Of a DNA stretch of 64,000 bases, positions 33,080-45,750 are shown one piece after another. A program made the translations under genes and the position numbers. Within the stretch, counting starts at the first letter, position 1; each line of letters opens with the position of its first letter. The notes under the pieces were generated by a model. That model was not told the origin of the DNA. It did no database searches and saw nothing but the letters and a program-made list of their open reading frames with translations. Source of the DNA: Isoetes taiwanensis. Lineage: Eukaryota > Streptophyta > Lycopodiopsida > Isoetales > Isoetaceae. The stretch lies in the NCBI GenBank assembly GCA_021234155.1, contig JAJEKV010000035.1, forward strand, positions 8,241,891 to 8,305,890, given 5' to 3'.

Positions 33080-35741
33080 ACTTGTAGTATCCATAAGTTC
33101 ATGGGTGGGGTGGTTGAACACAGAAGCCTAACAATGCCAAGCATAAGAAGTTGTATATACCAAGTATATTGGTCTAGAATGTTGTGTACTTTTATTGGAA
33201 GAGCATAGACCAATTTGGCACAAAAAGAAAAGTGTACAAAATTAGATCCAATATAAAGGTGGCCATATCAACAATTGTAATGCATAAGGTAGATCTTTTG
33301 CACACATAGAATTCAGGAGATTAGTTTTTGTGTATATGGCATTAAAGATTTAAAATCAATTATGTTAATAGTGGATGTTTCCTTAGATTGAAATGTTTCC
33401 CTAGACGTTGGTTGAACAATGCTTCTAAATCAATTGTGATTATAGGGCTCGTGACCATCACTTGCAAACAAAAATCCTAAAACATCCTAAGCAGAGAGTT
33501 GTCTTGAAGATTTCACATTGTTCCTTGCTAGGAGGCATGAGAGAGCTAGGAATGAAATAGAATAAGTTTTTACATGACAAAGATGAATAGGCCAAGGGAG
33601 CCATACAAAGCTAGATAGAATTACCATCTACGATATGCTAGATGGCATATTTGTAGTCTGTAATAAAAATAGTAGTAGCTTTGATATGATTTGAATATTG
33701 TCAGTTTTAGTATGGGGTATCGTGGTTGCAAATCAGTATGCATTTAATGGAATACAACTGCGGCTGTAGAATTAAGTTCGTTGGCAATAGAATGTGTTTT
33801 AACAATAGCAAGAAGCTAAGGAAGTAAAATGTGCATTTTATATCCAAAGCAGTTGGTGAAGGAGGAGATTATTGACAACTGTGCATTCCATATCTAGAGC
33901 TCTTGGTGAACTTTTGTATATATGATTGTTGATTCTAGGGAAGTAAAAATATGCATCGTAGGGGTCTGTCTATTTATAGCATGATGATAGTGTTAAAATG
34001 GCTTGTTCTTGCTATCATCCTCTTTATGTGATTCTTATTGCCTTCTATATGGAGTAACATCCTCTAATCAGGTTTGACTAATCCTCACATTAACCTACCA
34101 TATAGCATAATACTTTGATACATGTTGCAAGCAACACCTATTGCAACACCTATTTAGTTTTAGTTTCCATCAAGTGCAGTGTAAGAACTCCTTTGAGTCT
34201 AAAAAGTATCTCTCTAAGTCGACAATATGATAACCTGCAGATGGGAGAGGCTTGAAAATGCAGAATGAGAATAGTACTTATCTTACATAGAGATAAATGA
34301 AACCTTACCTCTCTGATTAATGGCAAGGTTCAGTTCTTGCAATCTACATCACATCATTTTCATGGATCTGCAGCTTCAAAAGCACTGCTTCAGAGACCTT
34401 CTTGTTTTATAGAATAGTTGAGATGCTCCAACACAGGCTCAAACTTTCCAAATGTGAAAAAGCGATAATTGTATACAATCTATGTAAGAGCATATCCATT
34501 TTCCTGAACAACAATTCTGCAAATGGAGAGGAACTTTTGCAACCATGCACGAAGCAGGGCATATGTTGTAGATTTGAATGAGTACAAAGCAGTTGTTTCC
34601 AAGCTATAAAACATCCTTGAATGTGTTCTGAATGAAGAACTCAATCACTTCAAGCGATCAACATTGAATATAGAAATAGCTTGAATCTGTAAGTGCTGCA
34701 ATGGATATTTTGCACTCAAATCTAGACTGTCATGAAGGACAGAACTATATCCAGTATGATGGCTTACATAACATTGCAATGTCAACTTGAGGAATTCCAC
34801 AACCCCAATCATACATGAATAAAGGCATTTCTTTAATCACACATGAATAAAGGTTTGCATCCTTATAAAGAATGCATGTAGTAAATAAGAAAAATACAAT
34901 AGAGCAGCCTTGCTTTATTTTCCAACATTATATGTTACTGAAACAATGATGATGTTACCCATGTTCAATATGTACTGACCTAGAAGAAAGAGCCCACTCT
35001 CTATGTACACCTTCATAAATTGGCAGGGAATATGTCCATAAGCTCCAGGCTCACTCCCATAACGTTGAAGGCTATAAATATGTCCACAAACCTCTTGAAA
35101 GCATATGCATTCACCCCATAGATGATAATGCTAACCATAATGAATCTGCAACATAATGCTACCATCTTTTCCATCAAGAATACAAATCTGTTTAATAACA
35201 CTACGATCATCGAAGATGGAAGATGATGATGAGAACACATCACTGTAAACCAGGAACAACGCACTCTTGCATGATCTTCACCAACACTTGGACTTCTTCT
35301 GCCCCAGAATATGAAATATCAATAAAGAAGAAAGATGTTTGACAAAGGAAAAGCAAGTATGGTCATTGCCATATCTCAATAGAAGAATAGAAACACGGCT
35401 ATTCAATACAAAGCATGTAACTTCTTATCAATCAGCAAATAATCAAAGATTGTTTCCACTTAATGTAAAGCAATCTGGCTGCTTTACATTTCAAAAAAAA
35501 TTCACAAAATATAGTACTAATGGAATCAAAAGCAGCAATTTTAGACAAATACCTCCTGCATCAAAACGTTTCGAATTCTTAAAGCTTGAAAGGTATGCGT
35601 TTTTTATGTGGGCCTCTGCAAGCAATTGCTTCTGATATTTTCTTTGCCATATATTTACCTGCATCTGTGCAAGCGAGACCTCAATGCTTACAGCATGTTC
35701 CCAATTTCTCTGACCCTTCTTAGATGTTTTGCTCCGGAAGA

Positions 35742-35925
35742 GACCACCTCATCTGTGCAAAGAAATATGAAAGGGTTTAGGATTGACCTGGCCCATACAT
35801 AAAGATTTAAGCAGAGGATTCGCTATTACAAAGACCATCTCATCTATGCAAAGAAATAAGAAAGGGTTTAGGATTAACGTGGTCCATACATAAGGATTCA
35901 AGCAGATATGCATCCTTAGCCACTC
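35742..35925. repeat. Tandem duplication, unit about 92 bp
   Basis: Two adjacent copies share CAAAGAAATA, AAAGGGTTTAGGATT and CCATACATAA, with scattered substitutions. No coding role is seen. Confidence 0.75.
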
Positions 35926-37574
35926 AACCGCAGGCCCTTGCTCAAAAGTCGAGCAATCAGGGCAGAAAAAACCCAACCATTACCGTGTATATTTTGCAGA
36001 AGCATAAAACAGTCGAGTTCAGCCGATTAGATTCTTAGACCAGTGGCCGAAATTGCAAGAAGAAGCGGATCCATCTGTTGCATACCCATCTCTTAGTGCA
36101 CATAAGGGAAGGATTCGTGTATGCATAGATTAGATAGATTCGTGGGTTTTTAAAAGTAAAAACTTTGCATGGAGCTTTTTCCCTCATCGACATTTCTGTC
36201 CTTGTCTTTTTTCTTCTTTAGGAAATTCCTCCAGGTATCAAAGCATGTCCTTTTTAAAAACACAGAACATGCGCCAAAAACCTGTCAGTGAAACAAAAGA
36301 TATATTGAATGTCCCATGCTGCCATGCATATCTTCTCATCCTTATCCCACATATTCTCCACAATCTGAGAGATAATAGATGAAATGATTAAAAAACAGTT
36401 CTAAAGTCTTAACTCTTTGAGTTCAATCATTTGCAACTTTACCAATAAGAATATGGATGTGTAGAAAATAGTGCAGAACCCTGAGTTGCCATGACCCAAA
36501 CGATGTCCAAGAGAATGCTTACAGGTCTTGCAAAATACTTCCATTCTCCAGTCGAGCCCTGTAAGGTTGAACACATCTCTGCAATCTTTGGCACCTCAGA
36601 AGAGTTTCACATTTGTGTACATTCACTCTGCACCGCGGGCAGAGATCACTGTTGCCAGCTACGACACACCATCGCCTACTTTTATTGAGGCAAGAGATTT
36701 TCATTATGTTAATGCTGCCCTTAATATTGGCAGCTGACCATGGTATAGGAGATCATGGCCTTCAGAAGATTGCTAAGTGTCTCGGGGCCCTCTGAATTTT
36801 TCTGAATTGATCATCTCAGGAGCTCAAGAAGTTCTTGGGTTATGGATATTCACATAGCTTGTAAGCATGTAAGTTATACAAAGCTCAAGAAGTTCTTGGG
36901 TTATGCATGATCTTCTAGAGATTATTTTGTTTTCACTGGTTAAAGTTCTTCTATACAGAACATGATATGCATGGCAAGCAGACACAGAGGCTGAGCTTGT
37001 TCAATTAAAAAAGAAAAGAAAATAAGAGCTGCAAACTCTTATCTTGATAACCCAATTAACAGCTACTGCAGATGAAGTAGCCTCCTATTTGTAAAACGTC
37101 CTCTATTTGCCTAAAACGACCTCTGCATAGAAGCTTCAAACACAAAAAGGGTATAAGGAAGGAATCTAAAATAAGCTCATAAAAAACCACATACCCTGTG
37201 AAGAAGAACTGGAAGAATCCTGAAGCGTCAAAGTTACAAAACAGAAAAAATGCTTACCGTGTAATCATCCATCCGACCATGGCTGTTGTCTTTGCTCCAT
37301 CAAATCTCTGCCGTCAAGCCACAACCGCACCAAAATCCAAAGGATTAAGAAAAAAACCTTGCTGCATGCTTGTTCTCTCTGGCATCACACTATATGCCCT
37401 CTCGACTGAATAACCGTGGAGCCAAAATCATAGAAGGAAAAAATTCTACGATTTTTGGGAAATCGAGAAGTTTTTCCGGCAGAAAAATCTTACAAAATCA
37501 TAAGAAATCAAGTTAAAAACAATTCCAAAAATATTTTTGGTCAAACCTGAAAATCCCAAATTAAAAAGATTGAT

Positions 37575-38255
37575 ATATTTTTTTTTGAAGAACTGTGTCG
37601 TCAATATATTAAAAGAATGGTAATGTTACAAAGCAAGTGAGGAGGAAGAAGAACTGCCCCAAAGAGACAGCGATACCTCGACACTCCACAATAAACTCAC
37701 AGAAAAACTGCAACTCTACTGCTGTACAAACCGACCATCACCATCTACAACACCCAAGAAGTCCCGCCAAATGGCAAACTTCCGCTCTACCAATCCCGGG
37801 AACACCAGAAAGCTTTGAAATAGCTTGTACACTGAAGTCGAGGAATCAAAAGAGGCCGCAGGCCGGCGGAATCCACGAAGATCCACAAACCGCTGCTTCC
37901 AAATCAGCCACACCAACCAAGCCGCGCACAAATGCAAGGCTTCGCGCCGCGACCAAGCACCGGATACACATGAAGCAAAGAAGCTGGCGGGCTAGTCAAT
38001 CTCGTGAAGCAGAGCCCTAACCCAATCGGGCAGACGCAAGTGGGGGCATAAAACCGGAACAATGCTCCACGGTCTCGATGAAGGCCACAACAAGGGCGAG
38101 AGAGGGCTCACACCGCCTAAACCGACTCACAAGGACATTCCACCACGATACGGTGCACCACACGCCACGAAGCACCTAACGCCGATGGGGGAAGTGAGCA
38201 CCATGTCCACGTCCAAACCGAGCGCCATCGAGAACCCGGACTTACATTATATTGA
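37575..38255 (-). mobile_element. LINE-like 3' fragment (minus strand)
   Basis: GC content rises sharply against the flanks. On the minus strand the frame 37,937-37,716 reads LCAAWLVWLIWKQRFVDLRGF, like the C-terminal region of plant LINE ORF2 after the RT zinc-binding domain. Upstream fragments include HRIVVECP and DWVRALLHEID. The minus-strand 3' end at about 37,578-37,588 is a short poly(A) run. Multiple frames are broken. It is a different family from the (TTCTA)n-tailed LINEs. I rate it as probable, not certain. Confidence 0.5.
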
Positions 38256-39610
38256 TTGAGGGACTTACATTTTTTGGAAGATAGTGCATCTATTGTAAGA
38301 TATGTGTAATAAGTGCATTTGGTACGTTTGAAAATATTGGGCAAGCACCCCAATTAATGCTACACCAATTAATATGAGAGCCATTGGTTTTGACCTTTGC
38401 TATGGTTCAGTACATAAATGGTTTATTTAATTCATGTCAACTTTTTTGTGGACTATGTAATTTCGGCTTGTTTGGAATTTTCTCACTTTAGGGCAAACTG
38501 GTCGAGGAGCTTGTACACTAAAAAAGTGGCATGAGTGGTCCGAACTTCTTGCATTTGGTATTATTTCATGCTAAGCAGAGTCTCGTCTTATATACTACAA
38601 CCTCCACTTCTGCTATGAAGGCTCCACTTCTGCAATGGAACTGAGAAGAATGCAGCAGAGTCTAAAACTATGGAAGCAAGCAGTAGCAGTGCAATAATCC
38701 CTAGTAGCAGTACAATAATCCCTGAGAGCATGACCATTGAGTGCAGAGACTATAGATGAAGTGTAAGATGAAGATCCCAACAAAGCAAGCGGATTTATGG
38801 AGATTTCTGCCAATGAGGAAGCAGCGCAGGCACCTCAACAAGATCTGGAGACTGGCAACGAGGAGCATGACCACAAACAAGAAAATCAGGTTAATATTAG
38901 TAGACAAGTACATTTTTGTAGATTCAGGTTGAATTTATGAAATTTAAGTGCTAGATCTTGTATTATAATACCATCCTTAGTTGCATGGACGAAATTTTTT
39001 CTAGCAGCTGATAGAATTGGGCTTTTAAATAGTCCTTTGAATATGATTCAGGTTAAAGTTGTGAAAATTAAGAGCTAGACCTGCATATGGTAAGATATAA
39101 TAAGTGCACTGATCAAATATTTAAAGAGCAGGAAGATTCATGGGCAGTAAAAGCTACAACATAATGGTGTAGCATAAGGGAATTACTAAAATATGGAGCT
39201 ATTAGAGGGAAGAATTGAAAGAAACATGCATTATGAAATATAGAAAAGCTAAATGCACTTTGTCTATTCAGAAAGAGTAATCTAGAAAGAATAGGTGCAG
39301 AATACTAAGATCTTGTTGTAGATCTAATAAATAAATAGGCATGAGATTAACAATGGTGTATGATATTGCCTAGAAGTAGGACGCATGGTCTTGAATTTAG
39401 CCAGACTGATAGATACAGGAAATATGGCTTAAGCCAGTATACATGCAACTGATAAGTTTTGGCTACTAAACCAATGTATAGAAGGCTTGCATTAAAGCAT
39501 ATTTGAAGTGCAGTGCTAGAACTAATACTGAGAAATCCTGGCCTTGTTAGAAGCATAATCTTAAGATGGGCCAGACTGGCAGGTTAGGAAAATAACGCAC
39601 CACAAGTCGT
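38256..39610. other. Spacer, no gene recognised
   Basis: AT-rich sequence with short frames only. The end of this stretch runs into the first copy of a duplicated segment. Confidence 0.4.
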
Positions 39611-41811
39611 CTTCTCTAGAAGCTTAATGTATAGAAGAGAATAGAGACTTCTCTTGCATATTCAATAAGTCTTACATGTTATATGCATGTACTGATGGAG
39701 GTAGTCTTCTAGATAAGGATGTAAACTGCAAAGATTTGAATTGTGCTTGTAAACAAGCTCTTTAGGCTAGGTATTGGTCCACTGGAATACACTATAGAAT
39801 AAGACATTATAAGTAGTGAAATATGCGTATCTATATGCTCCTGTGTTGCATGACAGTGAGGAAGGCCTGGTCATTAACATGATTACTTGTATAGTGGTCT
39901 ATGCTTATTGTACTATTTTAAAGATTGCATTAAGGCAGAATGGCTTAAAGAAAACGTAATGCATGTATTAGCACCAATAGTCAGGCAGACTGAAAATTTC
40001 AACAACGAATTTCATAATGAGGAACATAAATCTATGTTTTCTGTATGCACAGATATTCAACTCCTAGCTTTAGATGTCTGGCTTTGGAGGGCAGAATAAT
40101 TTAAGCTAGAATAGAAATGCCTAGGACGTTTATTTGAACTATTTGCAATGTGGTACTCGTCAAAGTATATGGGTTATTGCCAAACTGACAGATGGCTGAA
40201 CCATGTGGTACATCGTTGCATGGCTTGCTGGATGACTATAGCAGTGTAAAACCCACTACTAATTGCTCTATTTGATTAACAAGTTAGTGCTTGATTGTGC
40301 AATAGGTCTCTGGTTAAATTGCGGATGCCTACACGCATGCAGCTATTAAGTTCTTGGTACTGAACCAATACGATAAGTCTTGCATCAAGCATAAATGCAG
40401 TTTAGAGTTAGGACCAGTGTAGTACCGTACTTCCCGTACCGCACGTGTATAGTACATATGCAACGTACAGTACAGGGTAACGTACGAGGGCCAGTTTAAC
40501 GTACAAACGTACGTCAAAAGTTGTTGTTTAAAGTATGCGTACGGTACGTACGGTACCTATAAAGTACATACCGTACGCATATGTAAACAACAAACCAAAT
40601 TTTTTTCCCCTTATTTGATGCACAAAATGAAGAAGTACGCACAGTACGTACAGGTACGGTACCTTAAGTATGCAAAACGTAACGTACGCGTACGTAACCT
40701 ACACTGGTTAGGACCAACTTTTTGAAATGCTTCCCATAATAGGGAGTAAGATGTAAGTTAAATATGGCATGATGCCGGCATTTTGAGAGGAATTGCAGCG
40801 CAATGCAGAATATGAAATCTAATAGAATGTTGCTCTATGATCTTAAGTTCAAATCCTACAGACTAGCTTTGGACGATGGTTGAAATATAGCTAGCACTAA
40901 TAAACAATGGGCACATAGGGGAGAACATCTCTACTGAGTAGAAATTAAGTACTTCTAGGACATAAGAAGCCTGTATATGTTGCAAGCTTAGAAGAAAAAG
41001 ATATATTTTGACTTAAATAACACTGCATGTATGAATAAAGCTGCTTGAAGATGACACTTTGACTGATAGGAAATAAATTAATTTGCTCTCTAAATTGATA
41101 CTGATATCCACATATAGATATCGACATATACAGAATGTATCTTATGCTATTTAAATAGGTGGATGGCACCCATAAGAGTATTTGACGTTTGCCTTCGTAT
41201 ACTCCATTAGATTTTATCTGATTTTCACTTTCTAATAGTGTTGTTTTAGATTTTGTTTGCTATTTTGATTGTTTATTTGACGTGTGAAGGGGGATGAGCC
41301 CAAAGGATCCCATGACACATGCTACCATGTACAAGCCAATCATTTCTAATGCTTGTTTTTTGTAATGTTGGTGCAGGTAACAGGATCTTTTGCTCATTGT
41401 TATGTATTCTTAAAAAAGTGGAAGCTGGATAAAGACCATAGATTCATATTGGAAGATTGGAACTAAAGCAAGTACACTTATGGAGCTAGAATGAACTACT
41501 TAGTTTACATTGGTTTGGCCTAAATAGTATAGACAATGGATATTTTGGTAGTAGCTAGATGTACTTGTATAAATAACTGCTATGATTTGGAAATGTAATA
41601 AGGAAGGAAAAATTTACGTTGGAAAACACTTGGCATTGGTTATATGGAATGAGAAATTTCTTAAGTTATAGTTAATGTTGAATAAAGTAACATAGTCTGG
41701 GCCTAAGGTTAGTACACCTAACTAAACTTAGGGCTGCTTATTGTATCAAGTTATTTCCTTGTAAAGGTATAACGAGATAAAAATCTGGAGACAGATTTAA
41801 AAGGTTTTTTT
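39611..41811. repeat. Duplicated segment, copy A
   Basis: Begins CTTCTCTAGAAGCTTAATG and ends near TTTAAAAGGTTTTTT. Copy B at 42,266-45,750 matches it in direct orientation with about 95% identity by eye. Copy A has an extra block of about 540 bp (40,228-40,767, including a MITE) that B lacks, and A lacks the LINE found in B. No conserved open frame is evident; the longest shared frame (39,887-40,099) has no known motif. Confidence 0.85.
40407..40714. mobile_element. hAT-type MITE with 8-bp target duplication
   Basis: Element 40,415-40,706 (292 bp) begins CAGTGTAG and ends CTACACTG. It is flanked by a perfect 8-bp duplication GTTAGGAC (40,407-40,414 and 40,707-40,714). CAG-type termini and 8-bp duplications define the hAT superfamily. 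It has no coding capacity. It is packed with GTAC motifs and has an internal hairpin with arms 40,520-40,546 and 40,569-40,595, each about 27 bp and near perfect (core ATGCGTACGGTA). Confidence 0.88.
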
Positions 41812-42265
41812 GTTCTTTAACTCAGTTTATTGGTTATACCAATAACCTTGACTATTCTATTCTATTGTTGCCTAAAATTCAGATGAAATTATTATATGCT
41901 AACAATGACAGATTGCTAACAGTGATATATTGTTTGATGATATAGAAAAAGGGCAATGGATGCGGAGAATGATACTAGTATGGATCAAGAAGATGTTAGC
42001 AGTTGACTACCACAAGTGCAATATTGACCGCCCAAATCGCACAGTCCAAATTGTGCAATATTGACTGCTCAAATTGTGCCATCCAAACAATAAGCATTTG
42101 CTAAAAATTGTGAAAAGTCTATTGATTCCATTTGGATATAACAGTGTTAGACCTTATGGTCAAGCCTCAAGTTCTACCATATGAGCATTCACAGTCGGAC
42201 TGTGCAGCTGCAATTTTGGACATTGAAGAGCTCATTGAACGCCTTGAGCAAATGTGGTATTGCTT
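41812..42265. other. Unique spacer between the duplicated segments
   Basis: About 450 bp with no repeat partner in the window and no gene. It contains a short repetition of AATATTGACCGCCCAAAT-like phrases near 42,020-42,070. Confidence 0.5.
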
Positions 42266-43058
42266 CTTCTCTAGAAGCTTAATGTATAGAAGAGAATAGA
42301 GACTTCTCTTGCATATTCAATAAGTCTTACATGTTATATGCATGTACTGATGGAGGTAGTCTTCTAGATAAAGATGTAAACTGCAAAGATTTGAATTATC
42401 CTTGTAAACAAGCTCTTTAGGCTAGGTATTGGTCCACTGGAATACACTATAGAATAAGACATTACAAGTAGTGAAATATGCGTATCTATATGCTCCTGTG
42501 TTGCATGACAGTGAGAAAGGCCTGGTCATTAACATGATTATTTGTATAATGGTCTATGCTTATTGTACTATTCTGAAGATTGCATTAAGGCAGAATGGCT
42601 TAAAGGAAACGTAATGCATGTATTAGCACCAATAGTCAGGCAGACTAAAAATTTCAACAACGAATTTCATAATGAGGAACATAAATCTATGTTTCCTGTA
42701 TGCACAGATATTCAACTCCTAGCTTTGGAGGGCAGAATAATTTAAGCTAGAATAGAAATGCCTAGGACGTTTATTTGAACTATTTGCAATGTAGTACTCT
42801 TCAAAGTATATGGGCTATTGTCAAACTGACAGATGGCTGAACCATGTGGTACATCGCTCCATGGCTTGCATGATGCAGGCATTTTGAGAGGAATTGAAGC
42901 GCAATGCAGAATAGGAAATCTAGTAGAATGGTGCTCTATGATCTTAAGTTCAAATCCTACAGACTAGCTTTGGACGATGGTTGAAATATAGCTGGCACTA
43001 ATAAACAATGGGCACATAGGGGAGAACGGCTCTACTATTGAGTAGAAATTAAGTACTT

Positions 43059-44927
43059 AAGTAAGGTCAGTACCAATTTACAAAGCAGGTGATAAGCATG
43101 ACCCTTCTAATTATCGCATGATCGTGGTAAGTTCCATATTTTCAAAGCTCTTAGCCGTCTTTACCGAGAAGCGCTTTTGACATCATGGGCGTAACATATC
43201 TTTGGTGTACGTCTTTGAGGACAAAGTGTGCTTTAAATCCATGCCATTCTACAATAGACCATATTTTCACATTGCGCATGCTTATTGAACATAGTCGAAG
43301 TTTGAAACAAGACCTCTATATATGCTTTGTGGATTTTACTTCTGCTTTTGATACAGTGCCACGCAAGCTTCTTTGGCAGCGCTTGCAGGCACTTGGGATT
43401 CCACAAGATCTTTAAAATGCAATTTATCGGCTCTATGAAAGGGTTTTTGCTAAATTTCCAAAGATCGTACTCAAATCACTAGCAATATTGGAGTTCACTG
43501 TGGTTGCCCTTTATCCGCTACACTCTTTGGCTTGTACATTGATCAATTGGAAGAATGGCTTGATAATCATGGCGGCGGAGGTCCACATTTGGCATACTAT
43601 ATCATTAGGCAACTTATGTATGCCGATGATGTTTCACTTCGGCACATACCGCTGCTAGTAAGCAACATTTATATGCTCGCGACAGCCGTGGAGAACACAG
43701 TCTGCGTGTTAATCAAGAAAAAGACCAAGCTTTTTGGTAGTTCAATCTTCTCGTCACAATGTTCCCCTATGCACTATGATAACCGCCGGTTGAAGTTGTA
43801 GATAGCTACAAGTATCTTGGTGTAGAATTGCATAAGAACACACTTTGGGAACAGATGTATTACCAAGCGGGTGGTTTTTGGATGGAGAGCACTCTATGCA
43901 ATGCAAAACTATTGTTTTCGCACAGAAATTCATGATTGGCCTGTTTTACTGTGGGGGCCTGCCATTAGTGCTAGTGCTTGGGAGAGCTTGGAGCGGGTGC
44001 AAAAGTCCTTTCTCACTTACAGCCTTGGAGTTAAAACAACGGTGCCCTATGCTATTCTTTTACAAGAGACAGGTTTTTGGCCTCTTCAACATTCCGCCAT
44101 GAAGCCATCTCCACTATATCCGCAAGGTGCACCACATGGATGATGTTAGGTATCCTGTTCTTGCACTTGCCATGGCTGAATCTCCTCAGTGTTTGAAACG
44201 ATGTTGGAAAGAGCATTGCACTACATGGTTTGCCCGTTGGGACTGCCTGATGCTTGCCAGTTCTGATCCTGAGCTTTTGCAACAATATCTTAATGGTTGT
44301 TTTTCTCAAAAGATATGGGACGCAGTTACTTTGGTCCAAGTGAAAACTGGTCATTATCATGCACACATAAATCCCACTTTGGCACCAGGGCCCCAAGCTT
44401 ATTTGCTTGCTTCATTGTCCAGGAACAAGCTTGTAGCTATTGCATCAATTCGCACGGGGTCCCACATTTCTCTGATTGAGACGGGTAGATGGGAGCGGCC
44501 GCAATTGCCGCGAAGCGAGACTATGTGCCCATTGCCGATTCTGTGTTATTGAAGATGAAAGCCATACTCTTCTGAGTTGCCCTGCTTTTGAAATAGTCCG
44601 GAATCATTTTTCGACCTTAGCATTCCATTCCACGCTTCCACAACTTCTCAGCGCACTATCTGTGCATGACTTGGCATTATACATACTTGAGGTTCTAGAT
44701 AAACGTCTGCAATTACTGAGCCCTCAGTAGTCATTATCTAAGCTTGTCTAGTATCATCATTACTGCAAAGGTTTTTCCCTTGAAAACCTTTCGAGGTAGG
44801 GGTTTTTTAATCCTAGTAGTAATGATTATACTAGCCCATTGTATGGGTCCCATGACCTATTGGTCTCCGTGGACGTTAAAAAAACTGTTCTATTCTATTC
44901 TATTCTATTCTATTCTATTCTATTCTA
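43059..44927 (+). mobile_element. LINE copy 2, 5'-truncated, (TTCTA)8 tail
   Basis: Starts inside reverse transcriptase (VPIYKAGDKHDPSNYRMIVVSSIFSKLLA) and continues with STIDHIFTLRMLIE, CFVDFTSAFDTVPRKLLWQRLQALGIP, TLFGLYIDQLEEWLDNHGG and the catalytic LMYADDVSL (about 43,617). The C-terminal zinc region reads ASIRTGSH, ETGRW, then CAHCRFCVIEDESHTLLSCPAF, stop at 44,728. Frames shift several times. The 3' end has the family stem-loop (44,778-44,796) and eight exact TTCTA units (44,888-44,927). It is a related but distinct subfamily from copy 1. Confidence 0.93.
44778..44796 (+). other. LINE 3' stem-loop, copy 2
   Basis: CCTTGAA, loop, TTCGAGG: the same stem as in copy 1, with one C-to-T change that turns a G-C pair into a G-U pair, so pairing is kept. 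Confidence 0.65.
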
Positions 44928-45750
44928 GGACATAAGAAGCATGTATATGTTGCAAGCTTAGAAGAAAAAGCTATATTTTGACTTAAATAACACTGCATGT
45001 ATGAATAAAGCAGCTTGAAGATGACAGTTTGACTGATAGGAAATAAATTAATTTGCTCTCTAAATTGATACTGATATCCACATATAGATATCGACATATA
45101 CAGACTGTATCTTATGCTATTTGAATAGGTGGATGGCACTCATAAGAGTATTTGACATTTGCCTTCGTATACTCCATTAGATTTTATCTGGTTTTCACTT
45201 TCTAATGGTGTTGTTTTAGATTTTGTTTGCTATTTTGATTGTTTACATGGCAGTGTGAAGGGGGATGACCCCAAAAGATCCCATGATACCTGCTATCATG
45301 TACAAGGCAACCATTTCTAATGCTTGTTTTTTGCAATGTTGCAGGTAACAGGATCTTTAGTGGAAGCTGGATAAAAACCACGGATTCATATTGGAAGATT
45401 GGAACTAAAGCAAGTACACTTATGGAGCTAGAATGAACTACTCAGTTTACATTGGTTTGGCCTAAATAGTATATACAATGGATATTTTGGTAGCAGCTAG
45501 ATGTACTTGTATGAATAACTGTTATGATTTAAAAATGTAATAAGAAAGAAATTTACGTTGGAAACACTTGGCATCGGATATATGGAATTTGAAATTTCTT
45601 AAGTTATATAGTTAATGTCGAATAAAGTAACATAGTCTGGGCCTAAGGTTAGTACACCTGACTAAACTTAGGGCTGCTTATTGTATCAAGTTATTTCCTT
45701 GCCAAGGTATAACGAGATAAAAGTCTGGAGACATATTTAAAAGGTTTTTT

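Larger units (their letters stand above)
31756..37570. other. AT-rich intergenic DNA, possibly part Helitron body
   Basis: No coding region recognised. It includes a (CT)12 microsatellite at 33,056-33,079 and a tandem duplication of about 92 bp near 35,742-35,925 (CTCATCTGTGCAAAGAAATA, then AAAGGGTTTAGGATT). A short direct repeat (GCTCAAGAAGTTCTTGGGTT) occurs at about 36,822 and 36,883. Confidence 0.45.
42266..45750. repeat. Duplicated segment, copy B (carries a LINE)
   Basis: Direct repeat of copy A. It is interrupted at 43,059-44,927 by a 5'-truncated LINE. The junction sequences GAAATTAAGTACTT on the left and CTAGGACATAAGAAG on the right are contiguous in copy A (40,942-40,970), so A shows the pre-insertion site. 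Confidence 0.85.

Noticed and set aside
33004-33213. Minus-strand frame with Arg-Glu repeats
   Set aside because: It is a translation of the (CT)n microsatellite.
37637-38020. 127-aa plus-strand frame rich in Thr/Pro/Arg
   Set aside because: The minus strand carries the LINE-like peptide LVWLIWKQRF; the plus frame is its shadow in a GC-rich patch.
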